Of a stretch of DNA of 64,000 nucleotides, positions 40,877-48,481 are shown piece after piece; positions within the stretch are counted from its first letter, which is position 1; every line of letters starts with the position of its first letter. The notes below the pieces were generated by a model, which saw only the letters and a program-made list of their open reading frames with translations, was not told the DNA's origin and searched no databases. Origin of the DNA: Acidobacteriota bacterium (GTDB lineage: Bacteria; Acidobacteriota; Terriglobia; Bryobacterales; Bryobacteraceae); NCBI GenBank assembly GCA_947470805.1, contig CANIVU010000019.1, forward strand, positions 1-64,000, given 5' to 3'. The position numbers and the translations under genes are program-made.

Positions 40877-43056
40877 CGCGGCTGGGGCCGTATACGCCGG
40901 AGGCCGCGATGGGGCTGGTGCGGCAGTTGGCGGCGGGACTGGCGGCGGCGCACGATTTGGGAATTGTGCATCGGGATTTCAAGTCGGCCAACATTCTATT
41001 GGACGGGGCGGGGCGGGCGGTGATTACCGATTTCGGGCTGGCGCGGAACGTGTGGTCCGAGCAGGCCGGGCCGCAGATCGGACTGGGTACGCCAACCTAC
41101 ATGGCGCCGGAGCAGATGGAGGAGCGGCCGGCGGGGCCGCGGGCGGACCTGTATTCGTTTGGGGTGGTGCTGTATGAGCTGGTGACCGGGTTGGTGCCCT
41201 GGACGGGGGCGACACCGGTGGAGATTGCGCTGCGGAAGATCCGGAAGCTCCCGCCGGCGCCGAGCACACTGAAGAAGGGCTTGCCGCGGCGGTGGAACGA
41301 AGTTGTTCTGCGGTGCCTGGCTTACGAGCCGGAGGACCGCTACGGCGGGGCGATGGAGATCGTCGCGGCGTTGGAGCCGGCGCGGCTGGGGCGGCGGTCT
41401 GTATTGGCGGGCGTGGCAGCGGTGGCGCTGGCAGTGGCGGGATTCCTGGGTTGGCGGTGGTGGGAGGCGCGGCCGAACACTTCGGAGGCGGCGGTGGCGG
41501 CGATGCGGGCGGGGGCGTGGCACCGGGCCGAGGGGTTGTTGCGGCGGGAGACGACGACGGACGCACGGGCGCGGCTGGCGGAGACATTGCTCGAGCTCGA
41601 CCGGGTGGAGGAGGCCAAGGACATCGTGCTGGCGCTGCCTGGGACGCCACGGGCGGAGGCGACGAAACTGCTGGCGCAGCGAAGGTTTGCCGATGCCGCG
41701 CGGGCGTTCGCGGCGTTGCCGGATGGGCGTGTGGACGGGTGCCGTGTCTTGGGGAAGACGGACGCGGATCGGGCCTTGCTGTGCTGGGACGCGGTGCTGC
41801 GAGAGGCGCCGGAGAACGGGCCGGCGTGGCTGCAGAGCGGGTTACTGGTGGCACGGCAGCGGAAGGTGGCGCCGGCGCTGGAGCGCTTGGGACGGGCGGA
41901 GACGATCTTCCGGGCGGCGGGTGAAGTGGAGGGGATTGCCGAGGCACGGTTGGGGCGGGCGGCGGCGTTGCAGCACGAGAAGAACTGGGGGGACTCGCGG
42001 CGGGCGTTGGCGGAGGCGTTGGAACTGGCCCGGGCAGCGCGGCTGGATTATACGGCGGCCAGGTTGCAGTTTGCGTTGGCGCGGAATGCGATTTTCGCCG
42101 GGGATATGGCGGAAGCCCGGGCGCGGGCGGAGGCGGGCGGGGCGTTGGCGAAAGAGAAGGGCTTTGCGTTTTTGGCGGCGCAGGGGAGAAATGACCTCGG
42201 TTCTCTGCTGCTTGCGCAATACAAGTTAGAGGAGGCTCGCGGCGAGTTTACGATGGCCCGTTTGTGCGCAAAAGACGCGCGGAGCGCGGCGCAGGAGGCT
42301 CGGGCGGAGCTATCGCTGGCCTCTGTGGCGATGCGGCAGAAGCGGCAGGCCGAGGCACTGCCGTTGATTCGCGCGGGGCTGGCCTATTACGAGCGGGGCG
42401 GGTATCGGGACCAGACGTTGAGCGCCAAATTTTTGCTGGTGGACGCGTTGACGGACACGGGGGAACTGGCCGAGGCGCGGCGGATTTTGGCGGCGTTGCG
42501 CGGCGACGCGTCGTTGGCGAGTGACCATGTGGCGCAGACGCGGATTCTGGAGCGGGAACGGATTTTTGCGCTGTGGGCGAGGGATTTTGCCGATGCGCGG
42601 CGGATTCAGCAGTCGCTGATAGGTCTATATGGGCGGAGCGGTGAGGGGCAATCGCTGGCGTATGCGTGGGTGAACCTGGCGGAGGTGGAGTGCCGGGATG
42701 GGAAGCCTTGGGAAACGGCCCTGGGGCGAGGGCGGAGCCTGGCGCAGATGAAGGGGGCGGAGGCGGTGTTGGAACGGGCGTTTTTGGTGGAGGCGGGGTG
42801 TGCTTTGGCGGGCGGGCGGGGGGAGGCGGCGGCGCGGGCAGGGCGGGCGGCGTTGGCGTTTGGGTTTGGGAATCCGTCGCGGGATGCGTTGGCGTGGAGC
42901 GCGGTGGGCGGGCGCGCGGGGTGTGAGAAGGCTGTAGGGTTGGCGCGGGAGTTGGACGTGCGGGCGCAGGTGTTGGAGCGGTGTGTGGGGGTGGATGGGA
43001 AGTGGGCGGGGGAGCGGGCGGAATTGGAACAAAAATTGAGAGGAGAGATCCGATGA
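40837..43056 (+). CDS. Ser/Thr protein kinase, C-terminal part after the frameshift, with TPR-like domain
   Basis: Continues the kinase of 40526. It has the catalytic loop IVHRDFKSANILL (residues 43-55), ITDFGLA (63-69), the activation segment end GTPTYMAPEQ, and DLYSFGVVLYELVTG. A membrane helix near residues 188-206 follows, then about 530 residues of Ala/Arg/Leu/Glu-rich helical repeats resembling TPR units. This layout (kinase, membrane helix, external helical repeats) is common in Acidobacteriota. The substrate is unknown; position after the pilus genes suggests control of envelope functions. Its stop overlaps the next start (ATGA). G-ending codons are extreme here. Confidence 0.78.
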   Translation: MECVEGESLRERLTRLGPYTPEAAMGLVRQLAAGLAAAHDLGIVHRDFKSANILLDGAGRAVITDFGLARNVWSEQAGPQIGLGTPTYMAPEQMEERPAGPRADLYSFGVVLYELVTGLVPWTGATPVEIALRKIRKLPPAPSTLKKGLPRRWNEVVLRCLAYEPEDRYGGAMEIVAALEPARLGRRSVLAGVAAVALAVAGFLGWRWWEARPNTSEAAVAAMRAGAWHRAEGLLRRETTTDARARLAETLLELDRVEEAKDIVLALPGTPRAEATKLLAQRRFADAARAFAALPDGRVDGCRVLGKTDADRALLCWDAVLREAPENGPAWLQSGLLVARQRKVAPALERLGRAETIFRAAGEVEGIAEARLGRAAALQHEKNWGDSRRALAEALELARAARLDYTAARLQFALARNAIFAGDMAEARARAEAGGALAKEKGFAFLAAQGRNDLGSLLLAQYKLEEARGEFTMARLCAKDARSAAQEARAELSLASVAMRQKRQAEALPLIRAGLAYYERGGYRDQTLSAKFLLVDALTDTGELAEARRILAALRGDASLASDHVAQTRILERERIFALWARDFADARRIQQSLIGLYGRSGEGQSLAYAWVNLAEVECRDGKPWETALGRGRSLAQMKGAEAVLERAFLVEAGCALAGGRGEAAARAGRAALAFGFGNPSRDALAWSAVGGRAGCEKAVGLARELDVRAQVLERCVGVDGKWAGERAELEQKLRGEIR

Positions 43057-43916
43057 GGATTGTATTGGGATTGGCTGTGGGAGTGGGAATGGCGTGGGGG
43101 CAGGCGGGAAGCGGGGCGACGCCACACTGCGAACAGGCTGGCGGGATGAGCTTTCAGAGCAACCACGAGGTGCCGATTATTGTCGAGGACGGCTCCATCC
43201 GGTTACGGGCCTATCGCAGCCACTTTGATGTGGGCATCCTGAACCGGATTGTACCGCCGCCGAATACAAAGGTGATTCCGTTGGCGACGCAGGCTACGGG
43301 ATTGAGCCGGGTAGGCGCGTGGCACACACATGATGGCGATCATGTGCTGCAGGTGGCCGTGTCTGTAGCCAACGTGAGAGGGCCCAGCGGTGGCCCCGGC
43401 GGGGCGACGGCGCTGTTCCGGACGCAACTTCACCAGTTCACGATGTTCGGGACCGACAAAGTGGAACTGCTGTTGGAGCGGGACGGAACGCCGAAAGATT
43501 CTGTATGGCTGAGCAAAGAGGATGACCCATTGTTGTCTTCAGCCTGCCATCCGACGGCGAACAAGCCCGGGGACAAGAAGGCGTGGGTGATGCGCGGGAC
43601 AGGGGTGGTGAAGAAGCCGACGGTTTTCATCGCCGACACAGCCGAGTATGCCAATTTGGAGTATGTCGATACAGTTACGCAGCAACAGGGGATTCTGCGC
43701 CTGCGCGGAGTAAAGGTTTGGACAGCGGATCCGGCAACCAATACGGCTGCGATTGTCAAAGCGGAGTTTAAACTTGGCAATGGGTGCGCATCGGTGCAGG
43801 TGTGTCCGAATGATAAGGCCGGAAGACCGGTGTGTCTGGCGATGAATCCACCATGCAGTTTGCAGATGCGAAAGGCAACACCCATCGATCCGGGACAGAT
43901 GCAGTTGAGTCGATAG
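43053..43916 (+). CDS. Secreted protein of unknown function
   Basis: A 287-residue protein with a signal peptide (MRIVLGLAVGVGMAWGQ). The mature protein has a HEQ/Cys start, GAWHTHDGDHVLQVAVSV in the middle, and four Cys in the last third (SACHPT, GCASVQVCPND, PVCLAMNPPC), suggesting disulfides. Not recognised as a family. The start is coupled to the kinase stop and has AGGAGAG upstream. It may be the envelope target or partner of that kinase, though this is only from position. The stop codon touches the stop of the convergent recX. Confidence 0.6.
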   Translation: MRIVLGLAVGVGMAWGQAGSGATPHCEQAGGMSFQSNHEVPIIVEDGSIRLRAYRSHFDVGILNRIVPPPNTKVIPLATQATGLSRVGAWHTHDGDHVLQVAVSVANVRGPSGGPGGATALFRTQLHQFTMFGTDKVELLLERDGTPKDSVWLSKEDDPLLSSACHPTANKPGDKKAWVMRGTGVVKKPTVFIADTAEYANLEYVDTVTQQQGILRLRGVKVWTADPATNTAAIVKAEFKLGNGCASVQVCPNDKAGRPVCLAMNPPCSLQMRKATPIDPGQMQLSR

Positions 43917-44441
43917 CTAGTCTTCGGGCTCGTCCTCGAGCGAGTCGGCATCGGCGGAGAACTGTCGCAGGGCTTTGACGGCGGCATTGGAACTGAAGCC
44001 GTTGTAGCGGAGTTTGCGGTAGGCCGATTGGAGATGTTTGGGGTCGCGGAGGTGTTCGGCGGGGTCGGGCATGCGGAGCTTTCGTTTGAGGAAGGCGACG
44101 GCGTGGTCGACCTCGTCGACGTCCTGGTAGGCGGTGGTGACGGCCGCTTCTGCGACCAGACGCGGCACCTGACGGTTGGCCAGTTCGCGGAGGACGCGGG
44201 CTTTGCCGAAGCCGGAGCCGTCGCGGCGGGCGGTGGAGTAGGAGTCGGCAAAGACGCGGTCGTTGAGGACGTGGGCCTGCTTGAGGCGGGAGAGAACGTC
44301 GTCGACATCGGCGGGGAGGACGGCGCGGGCGGCGAGCTTCTTCTGGAGTTCGCCGATGGTGAGGGCGCGGCCGCTGAGCAGGCGCGCGGCGTAGTTCCAG
44401 AGAGCGTCATTATCCAATTTCTTCGGAACACGCGGAGTCAT
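43917..44441 (-). CDS. recX: Regulatory protein RecX
   Basis: A 174-residue helical-repeat protein that limits RecA filament growth during recombination. RecX motifs: ALWNYAARLLSGRALTIGELQKKLAARAV, VDDVLSRLKQAHVLNDRVFADSYST, FGKARVLRELANRQV, and LQSAYRKLRYNGFSSNAAVKALR. The start at 44441 gives MTPRVPKKLD and fits the family length; an upstream in-frame ATG at 44558 adds 39 unlikely residues. It lies in a G-rich top-strand region although it is on the minus strand, which is useful evidence that strand bias here is regional. recA is not in the window. Confidence 0.88.
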   Translation of the reverse strand: MTPRVPKKLDNDALWNYAARLLSGRALTIGELQKKLAARAVLPADVDDVLSRLKQAHVLNDRVFADSYSTARRDGSGFGKARVLRELANRQVPRLVAEAAVTTAYQDVDEVDHAVAFLKRKLRMPDPAEHLRDPKHLQSAYRKLRYNGFSSNAAVKALRQFSADADSLEDEPED

Positions 44442-44544
44442 GCATTGATTGTGGCAACGCAAGGGGCGGCGGGCAACATCTAATGGGTGTAACACGCAGG
44501 AGTAGTACGCTTTGCGATGTACACTAGAATCGAGGTAACTGAAG

Positions 44545-44850
44545 ATGGATGAAGACAAGCGGATCTCCTATTTCTGCCTGGGCCTGGGCATTGGCGTGGC
44601 CGTTGGCATTTTGTTCGCACCGAAGTCGGGCGAGGAGACGCGCCAGTTGCTGCGCTCCAAAGCCGACGAGAGCAAAGACTTTTTGAAGCAGAAATCGGTG
44701 GAATTGAAGGATTCCGCGGTGGAACTTGCCGATAAGAGCAAGTTGGCGCTGCAACGGCAGAAAGAACAGCTGGCCGCGGCGGTGGACGCCGGACGCCAGG
44801 CCTACAAAGAATCGATCACGACCGACGCCGACGACGAAGCCGGCGCGTAA
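44545..44850 (+). CDS. YtxH-domain small membrane protein
   Basis: A 101-residue protein with one N-terminal membrane helix (YFCLGLGIGVAVGILFAPKSG, ending in the FAPKSGEETR motif of YtxH/gas-vesicle-like proteins) and a long amphipathic helix with Lys/Glu heptads (ESKDFLKQKSVELKDSAVELADKSK). YtxH proteins are associated with general stress in Firmicutes; function here is unknown. GAGGTAACTGAAG upstream offers a ribosome-binding site. The DUF948-like gene follows after 32 bases, a frequent pairing. Confidence 0.82.
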   Translation: MDEDKRISYFCLGLGIGVAVGILFAPKSGEETRQLLRSKADESKDFLKQKSVELKDSAVELADKSKLALQRQKEQLAAAVDAGRQAYKESITTDADDEAGA

Positions 44851-44882
44851 GGAAAGCACCGCTCCGCGGGAAGGTTGAACGG

Positions 44883-45389
44883 ATGAACGCAGACACCACT
44901 CTTATTCTCCTTACAGTATTTGTTGCGATTACGGCGATTTCCTTCGCCGCGCAGGCGCTGACCATGATGCGGCTGGCGCAGACGACCAAGGAGATGAAGG
45001 AGCGCGTCGACGCCTTCCTTCCCAAAGCGGAAAAACTGATTCAGACCGCCGAAACCACGCTGACCGAGAGCAAGGCGCAGATCAACGAGATCACGGTGCG
45101 GGCCAACGAGATTCTGCAGATTACGCAGACGCAGATGGCGCGCGTGGACGACCTGATGGCCGATGCGTCGATGCGGGCGAAGGTGCAGATGGACCGGGCC
45201 GAAACGGTGCTGGAAAACACGCTGACGCGGGTGAACGACACGGTCAACACGGTGCACGGCACCATCCTGCGGCCGATCCGCGAGATCACTGGCGTCGCGG
45301 CCGGGGTGAAGGCGGCGGTTGGCCATTTATTGAAGGGCGCTCCGGCGAATGTCGCACAAGTCACTACTGACGAGGAGATGTTTATTTAG
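44883..45389 (+). CDS. DUF948-like membrane coiled-coil protein
   Basis: A 168-residue protein with an N-terminal membrane helix (TTLILLTVFVAITAISFAAQAL) and a continuous coiled coil (KEMKERVDAFLPKAEKLIQT, NEITVRANEILQITQTQMARV) similar to DUF948 proteins, ending with a turn (LRPIREITGVAAGVKAAVGHL). GGGAAGGTT precedes the start. It is paired with the YtxH gene and overlaps the peptidase gene by 41 bases. Possibly an envelope stress or structural protein. Confidence 0.72.
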   Translation: MNADTTLILLTVFVAITAISFAAQALTMMRLAQTTKEMKERVDAFLPKAEKLIQTAETTLTESKAQINEITVRANEILQITQTQMARVDDLMADASMRAKVQMDRAETVLENTLTRVNDTVNTVHGTILRPIREITGVAAGVKAAVGHLLKGAPANVAQVTTDEEMFI

Positions 45390-47805
45390 CCTGCCGCTGG
45401 CGGCTACGGCCGCGGCGCAGCCGGCAACGCCCCTGATTCCCGCCGTCGCGGTGGCCGCGGCGCTGAAGGACCTCACCTTCGACGCCGCCCAGTGCTGGCG
45501 GGTGCGGGACTTCGCATTGGTGCGCGAAGACGTCAAGCTGTACCTTACCGATGGTTTCGTGGTGTTCTCGCGCCCGGTGGCCGGGGCGCCTCTGGCAGCG
45601 TTGTTCTGGGCGGAAGTCGAAGGTGGCGATGGAGAAGTGATCGTGCTGCCGCCGACGGCGGGCGAACGGCAATCGCTGGCGAGGTTCACTGAATCGCCCA
45701 ACTTGAACGAGCATTTCCGTTCCGCGGTGATGATCTTTACCGACGGCACGGCGGCGGAGATCGCGGCGCATTTGAAGGAGTCGGCGGCGAAGGCGGCGCC
45801 GGAGATGGGCGCGTTGTTGGCCGATCAATACTCGGCCACGCTGCGCAATCTGACGACGAGTTTCGAGACGCGAATCATTCAGGACGTAGCCGGCAAGGTG
45901 GCGCCACAGGCGGGCCTGTTCTTTGCCGCGCTGGCAGGGGCGACGCACGGAAATTTCGATGTCGTCTACGATCCGCAGGCGATGGATCAGGTGGTGCTGG
46001 CGCAGTTGCAGAGCCGCGACAACCGGTCCTACTACAACGTCTGGACCAGCTTCCCTTCGCGACGCGTGCGGAAGGACCCGGCGATGGAGCCGCCCTTGCG
46101 GGAGTTCGCCATTGAGCATGTAGGGATTGTGGCGACTCTGGGTGCCGAACTGCGTCTGACGGCCACGGTGACCTTGCGCATCCGTGTGCCGGAGCAGGAT
46201 CGACTGCGGCGGGAACGGAATACCCTGGCGTTCGATATCTCCCGGCGGATGCGGGTGCGATCGGTCAAGGTGGACGGCGCCGAGGCGCAGGTGGTGCAGC
46301 GGGAGAGCCTGCGGTCGACACTGCTGCGTGGGAATGAAAACGAAGTCTTCCTGGTGGCGATGGACAAGGCGATCGCCCCGGGGGAGCACACGATAGTGTT
46401 TGAGCAGGAGGGCGCGGTCATCCTGCCGGCGGGGAACGGTGTCTACTTCGTCAGCGCGCGCGGCACCTGGTACCCGCACCACGGGCTGCAGTTCGCTACC
46501 TATGATTTGACGTTCAAGTGCCCTCGCCTGCTGGGGCTGGTGGCGACGGGCGAACTGGTGGAGGAACGGGACGAAGGAGAGTTCCACGTCACGCGGCGGC
46601 GGAGCACCGTGCCGTTGCGAATCGCCGGGTTCAACCTGGGCGAGTACAAACGGTCGAACGCCACGCGCGGCGGATTGACCGTCGAAGTGTACGCGAACAA
46701 AATGGCGGAGACGGGCCTCGCCGTGGCACGCCGCGACCCGATGATGCCGCCCGCCATGCCGTCGGGGCGCCCCAACCGCCAGCCGAATATGCAGGCGCCG
46801 ATGGTGATTACACCGACGCCGATCGACCCGGCCAGCCAGATCACCGCGCTCGCCGCCGAGGTGGCCGAGGCCTTCGAATTCCTGGCCTCCCGCTTCGGCC
46901 CGCCACCGCTGAAGACGCTGGCCGTGTCGCCCATTCCGGGCGCGTTCGGACAAGGATTCCCAGGGCTGATCTATCTATCGACGCTCGCCTACCTGCCGCC
47001 CCGGGACCGGCCGCAGTTTGCCAATCAGGGCATGCAACAGATGTTCTTCTCCGATATCCTGGTGGCGCACGAAGTGGCGCATCAGTGGTGGGGGAACACC
47101 GTTACCACGGCCGGCTACCGGGACGAGTGGATGATGGAGGCGCTGGCCAACTACTCGGCGCTGCTGCTGCTCGAACGGAAGCGGGGCGCGCGGGTAGTGG
47201 AAGAGGTATTGGAAAGATACCGGGATCAGCTGTTGGACAAGGGCGTGAACGGCAAGCCGATCGACGCCGCGGGACCGATTCTAATGGGGGCACGGCTGGA
47301 GACGTCCGAGACGCCGGAGGCCCACCGCGCCATCATGTACGAAAAGGGCACGTGGATCATTCACATGCTGCGGCGGCGGTTAGGGGATGCGGCCTTCTTC
47401 GCGATGCTGAAGGATCTGCACACGCAGTTTATGCGGGCCCGCGTGACGACATCGGACCTGCGAAAACTGACCGCGAAGCATCTGCCCAAAGGCGGGCCGG
47501 ACGCGACGTTGGAACAGCTGTTCGGCGCCTACGCGGAGTCGACCGGGATCCCGGCGTTGAAGCTGCAGACCAAACAGCGACGGACGGGAAATGGAGTGGT
47601 GGTGACGGCCGAGTTGGAGCAGAGCGGCGTGGGAGAGGACTTCTCGATCGACGTGCCGGTCGAACTGGACTTCGGGCGGGGGAAGGCGGAAGTGCGTTGG
47701 ATCCGGACGGACGGGGAGCGGACACAAGCCGAATGGACGTTGCCCGCGGCGCCGGTGCGGGTGTCGCTCGACCCGCGGAATTCTCTGCTCGCCGTTAAGC
47801 GGTAA
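45349..47805 (+). CDS. M1-family metallopeptidase, exported
   Basis: An 818-residue zinc peptidase of the M1 (aminopeptidase N-like) family. The catalytic site is complete: HEVAHQWWGNT (zinc His 574 and 578, catalytic Glu 575) and the third ligand Glu 597 in EWMMEALANYSALL, giving HExxH-x18-E. The N-terminal half is a large beta domain that includes the M1 N-terminal sandwich (RVRSVKVDGAEAQ, GVYFVSARGTWYPHHGLQF). The GAMEN substrate motif is not recognisable. The start MSHKSLLTRRCLFSLPLAATAAA is an export signal and lies inside the upstream gene. An inverted repeat follows the stop. Confidence 0.85.
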   Translation: MSHKSLLTRRCLFSLPLAATAAAQPATPLIPAVAVAAALKDLTFDAAQCWRVRDFALVREDVKLYLTDGFVVFSRPVAGAPLAALFWAEVEGGDGEVIVLPPTAGERQSLARFTESPNLNEHFRSAVMIFTDGTAAEIAAHLKESAAKAAPEMGALLADQYSATLRNLTTSFETRIIQDVAGKVAPQAGLFFAALAGATHGNFDVVYDPQAMDQVVLAQLQSRDNRSYYNVWTSFPSRRVRKDPAMEPPLREFAIEHVGIVATLGAELRLTATVTLRIRVPEQDRLRRERNTLAFDISRRMRVRSVKVDGAEAQVVQRESLRSTLLRGNENEVFLVAMDKAIAPGEHTIVFEQEGAVILPAGNGVYFVSARGTWYPHHGLQFATYDLTFKCPRLLGLVATGELVEERDEGEFHVTRRRSTVPLRIAGFNLGEYKRSNATRGGLTVEVYANKMAETGLAVARRDPMMPPAMPSGRPNRQPNMQAPMVITPTPIDPASQITALAAEVAEAFEFLASRFGPPPLKTLAVSPIPGAFGQGFPGLIYLSTLAYLPPRDRPQFANQGMQQMFFSDILVAHEVAHQWWGNTVTTAGYRDEWMMEALANYSALLLLERKRGARVVEEVLERYRDQLLDKGVNGKPIDAAGPILMGARLETSETPEAHRAIMYEKGTWIIHMLRRRLGDAAFFAMLKDLHTQFMRARVTTSDLRKLTAKHLPKGGPDATLEQLFGAYAESTGIPALKLQTKQRRTGNGVVVTAELEQSGVGEDFSIDVPVELDFGRGKAEVRWIRTDGERTQAEWTLPAAPVRVSLDPRNSLLAVKR

Positions 47806-47811
47806 ATCAGT

Positions 47812-47854
47812 TCTGGACGCCACACGCCGCGCGGGAACGGATGCGGCGTCCAGA
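47812..47854 (+). terminator. Inverted repeat after the M1 peptidase gene
   Basis: TCTGGACGCC (47812-47821) and GGCGTCCAGA (47845-47854) form a 10-bp perfect stem with a 23-base loop that can itself pair (CGCCGC/GCGGCG). It starts 7 bases after the stop codon. No T-tract follows, so it may be a processing or Rho-linked site. Confidence 0.5.
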
Positions 47855-47988
47855 TCTCTCTCCATCATCCGCAGCCTGTAGAAAGGCTCCGGCCGGAGTA
47901 GTTAAACGGTGCGCCACTGCAAAAGGAATCCGTACAATTGCAGCCCGGAGCACTCAGTATGCATTTGCTCGATGGTACAAAGGTTCGG

Positions 47989-48012
47989 AAACATTTTCAA
48001 TAGGAAATGTTT
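47989..48012. terminator. AT-rich hairpin at the end of the PilZ gene
   Basis: AAACATTT (47989-47996) pairs with AAATGTTT (48005-48012), loop of 8. It directly follows the PilZ stop codon on the minus strand. It stands out as AT-rich in this GC-rich DNA. On the plus strand it is followed by TTATGG. Confidence 0.5.
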
Positions 48013-48312
48013 TTATGGTTGTTCGGGGAGCGGCAGACGGAGGCCGCCGAGAAACTCAAGCCCTGTGGCGTAGCCGCGGGGGGTTGGGTTCTGATAGCGG
48101 ATCGTGGCGCTGCCGGAGTGAACCGGGGATAGCCGGAGCGAGATCAGTGTTCGGGCGGGGCAGCGGAAGTGAAGAACAAGGCGGCAGCCGGAAACGCTTA
48201 CGTCGTGGATGGGCACGATCTCGAAGCGGTCGCGGCCTTCTTCATCGATGTAGCTCACCTGTACTTGTTTGAGGACATTCAATCGGGATGCTTGGCGCTT
48301 TTCCTTGGGCAT
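48013..48312 (-). CDS. PilZ-domain protein
   Basis: A 99-residue single-domain PilZ protein. It has the typical basic start with two Arg (KRQASRLNVLKQVQVSY), the strand HDVSVSGCRLVL matching the DxSxxG c-di-GMP motif, and a C-terminal strand with GLEFLGG. The first motif usually reads RxxxR; here KRQASR is compatible. It may bind cyclic di-GMP and act on motility or surface properties; it is divergent from the chemosensory cluster and faces it across a 169-base gap with hairpins. Confidence 0.8.
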   Translation of the reverse strand: MPKEKRQASRLNVLKQVQVSYIDEEGRDRFEIVPIHDVSVSGCRLVLHFRCPARTLISLRLSPVHSGSATIRYQNPTPRGYATGLEFLGGLRLPLPEQP

Positions 48313-48346
48313 TGCAGATCAGTATGGGAAACCAATTGACTCGGAT

Positions 48347-48408
48347 CAATCCTCCCCCTCGTGGGGGCCCTGAGCGCCAACTAGGGACAATCCTCCCCGT
48401 TTGGGGGC
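48347..48408 (+). repeat. Two similar GC-rich hairpins upstream of cheA
   Basis: CAATCCTCCCC occurs at 48347-48357 and 48388-48398. The first copy continues as C-TCGT-GGGGG (stem 48354-48358/48363-48367), the second as GTTT-GGGGG. Each unit is an imperfect repeat containing a 4- to 5-bp C/G stem with a 4-base loop. They lie in the probable cheA leader or promoter region. Confidence 0.55.
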
Positions 48409-48481
48409 ATTGGATACCCCCGCTTTCTCTATTGCCTGTGGCTGTATCAGTCGAAAGAGTGCATGTAGGTGGAGCACTCAA

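Noticed and set aside
42981-43052. Upstream in-frame extension of the secreted protein at 43053
   Set aside because: It lies inside the kinase coding region and would bury the signal peptide.
47887-47898. 12-base palindrome CTCCGGCCGGAG as regulator site
   Set aside because: Short GC palindromes are expected by chance in this composition; no gene start is nearby and no second copy was seen.
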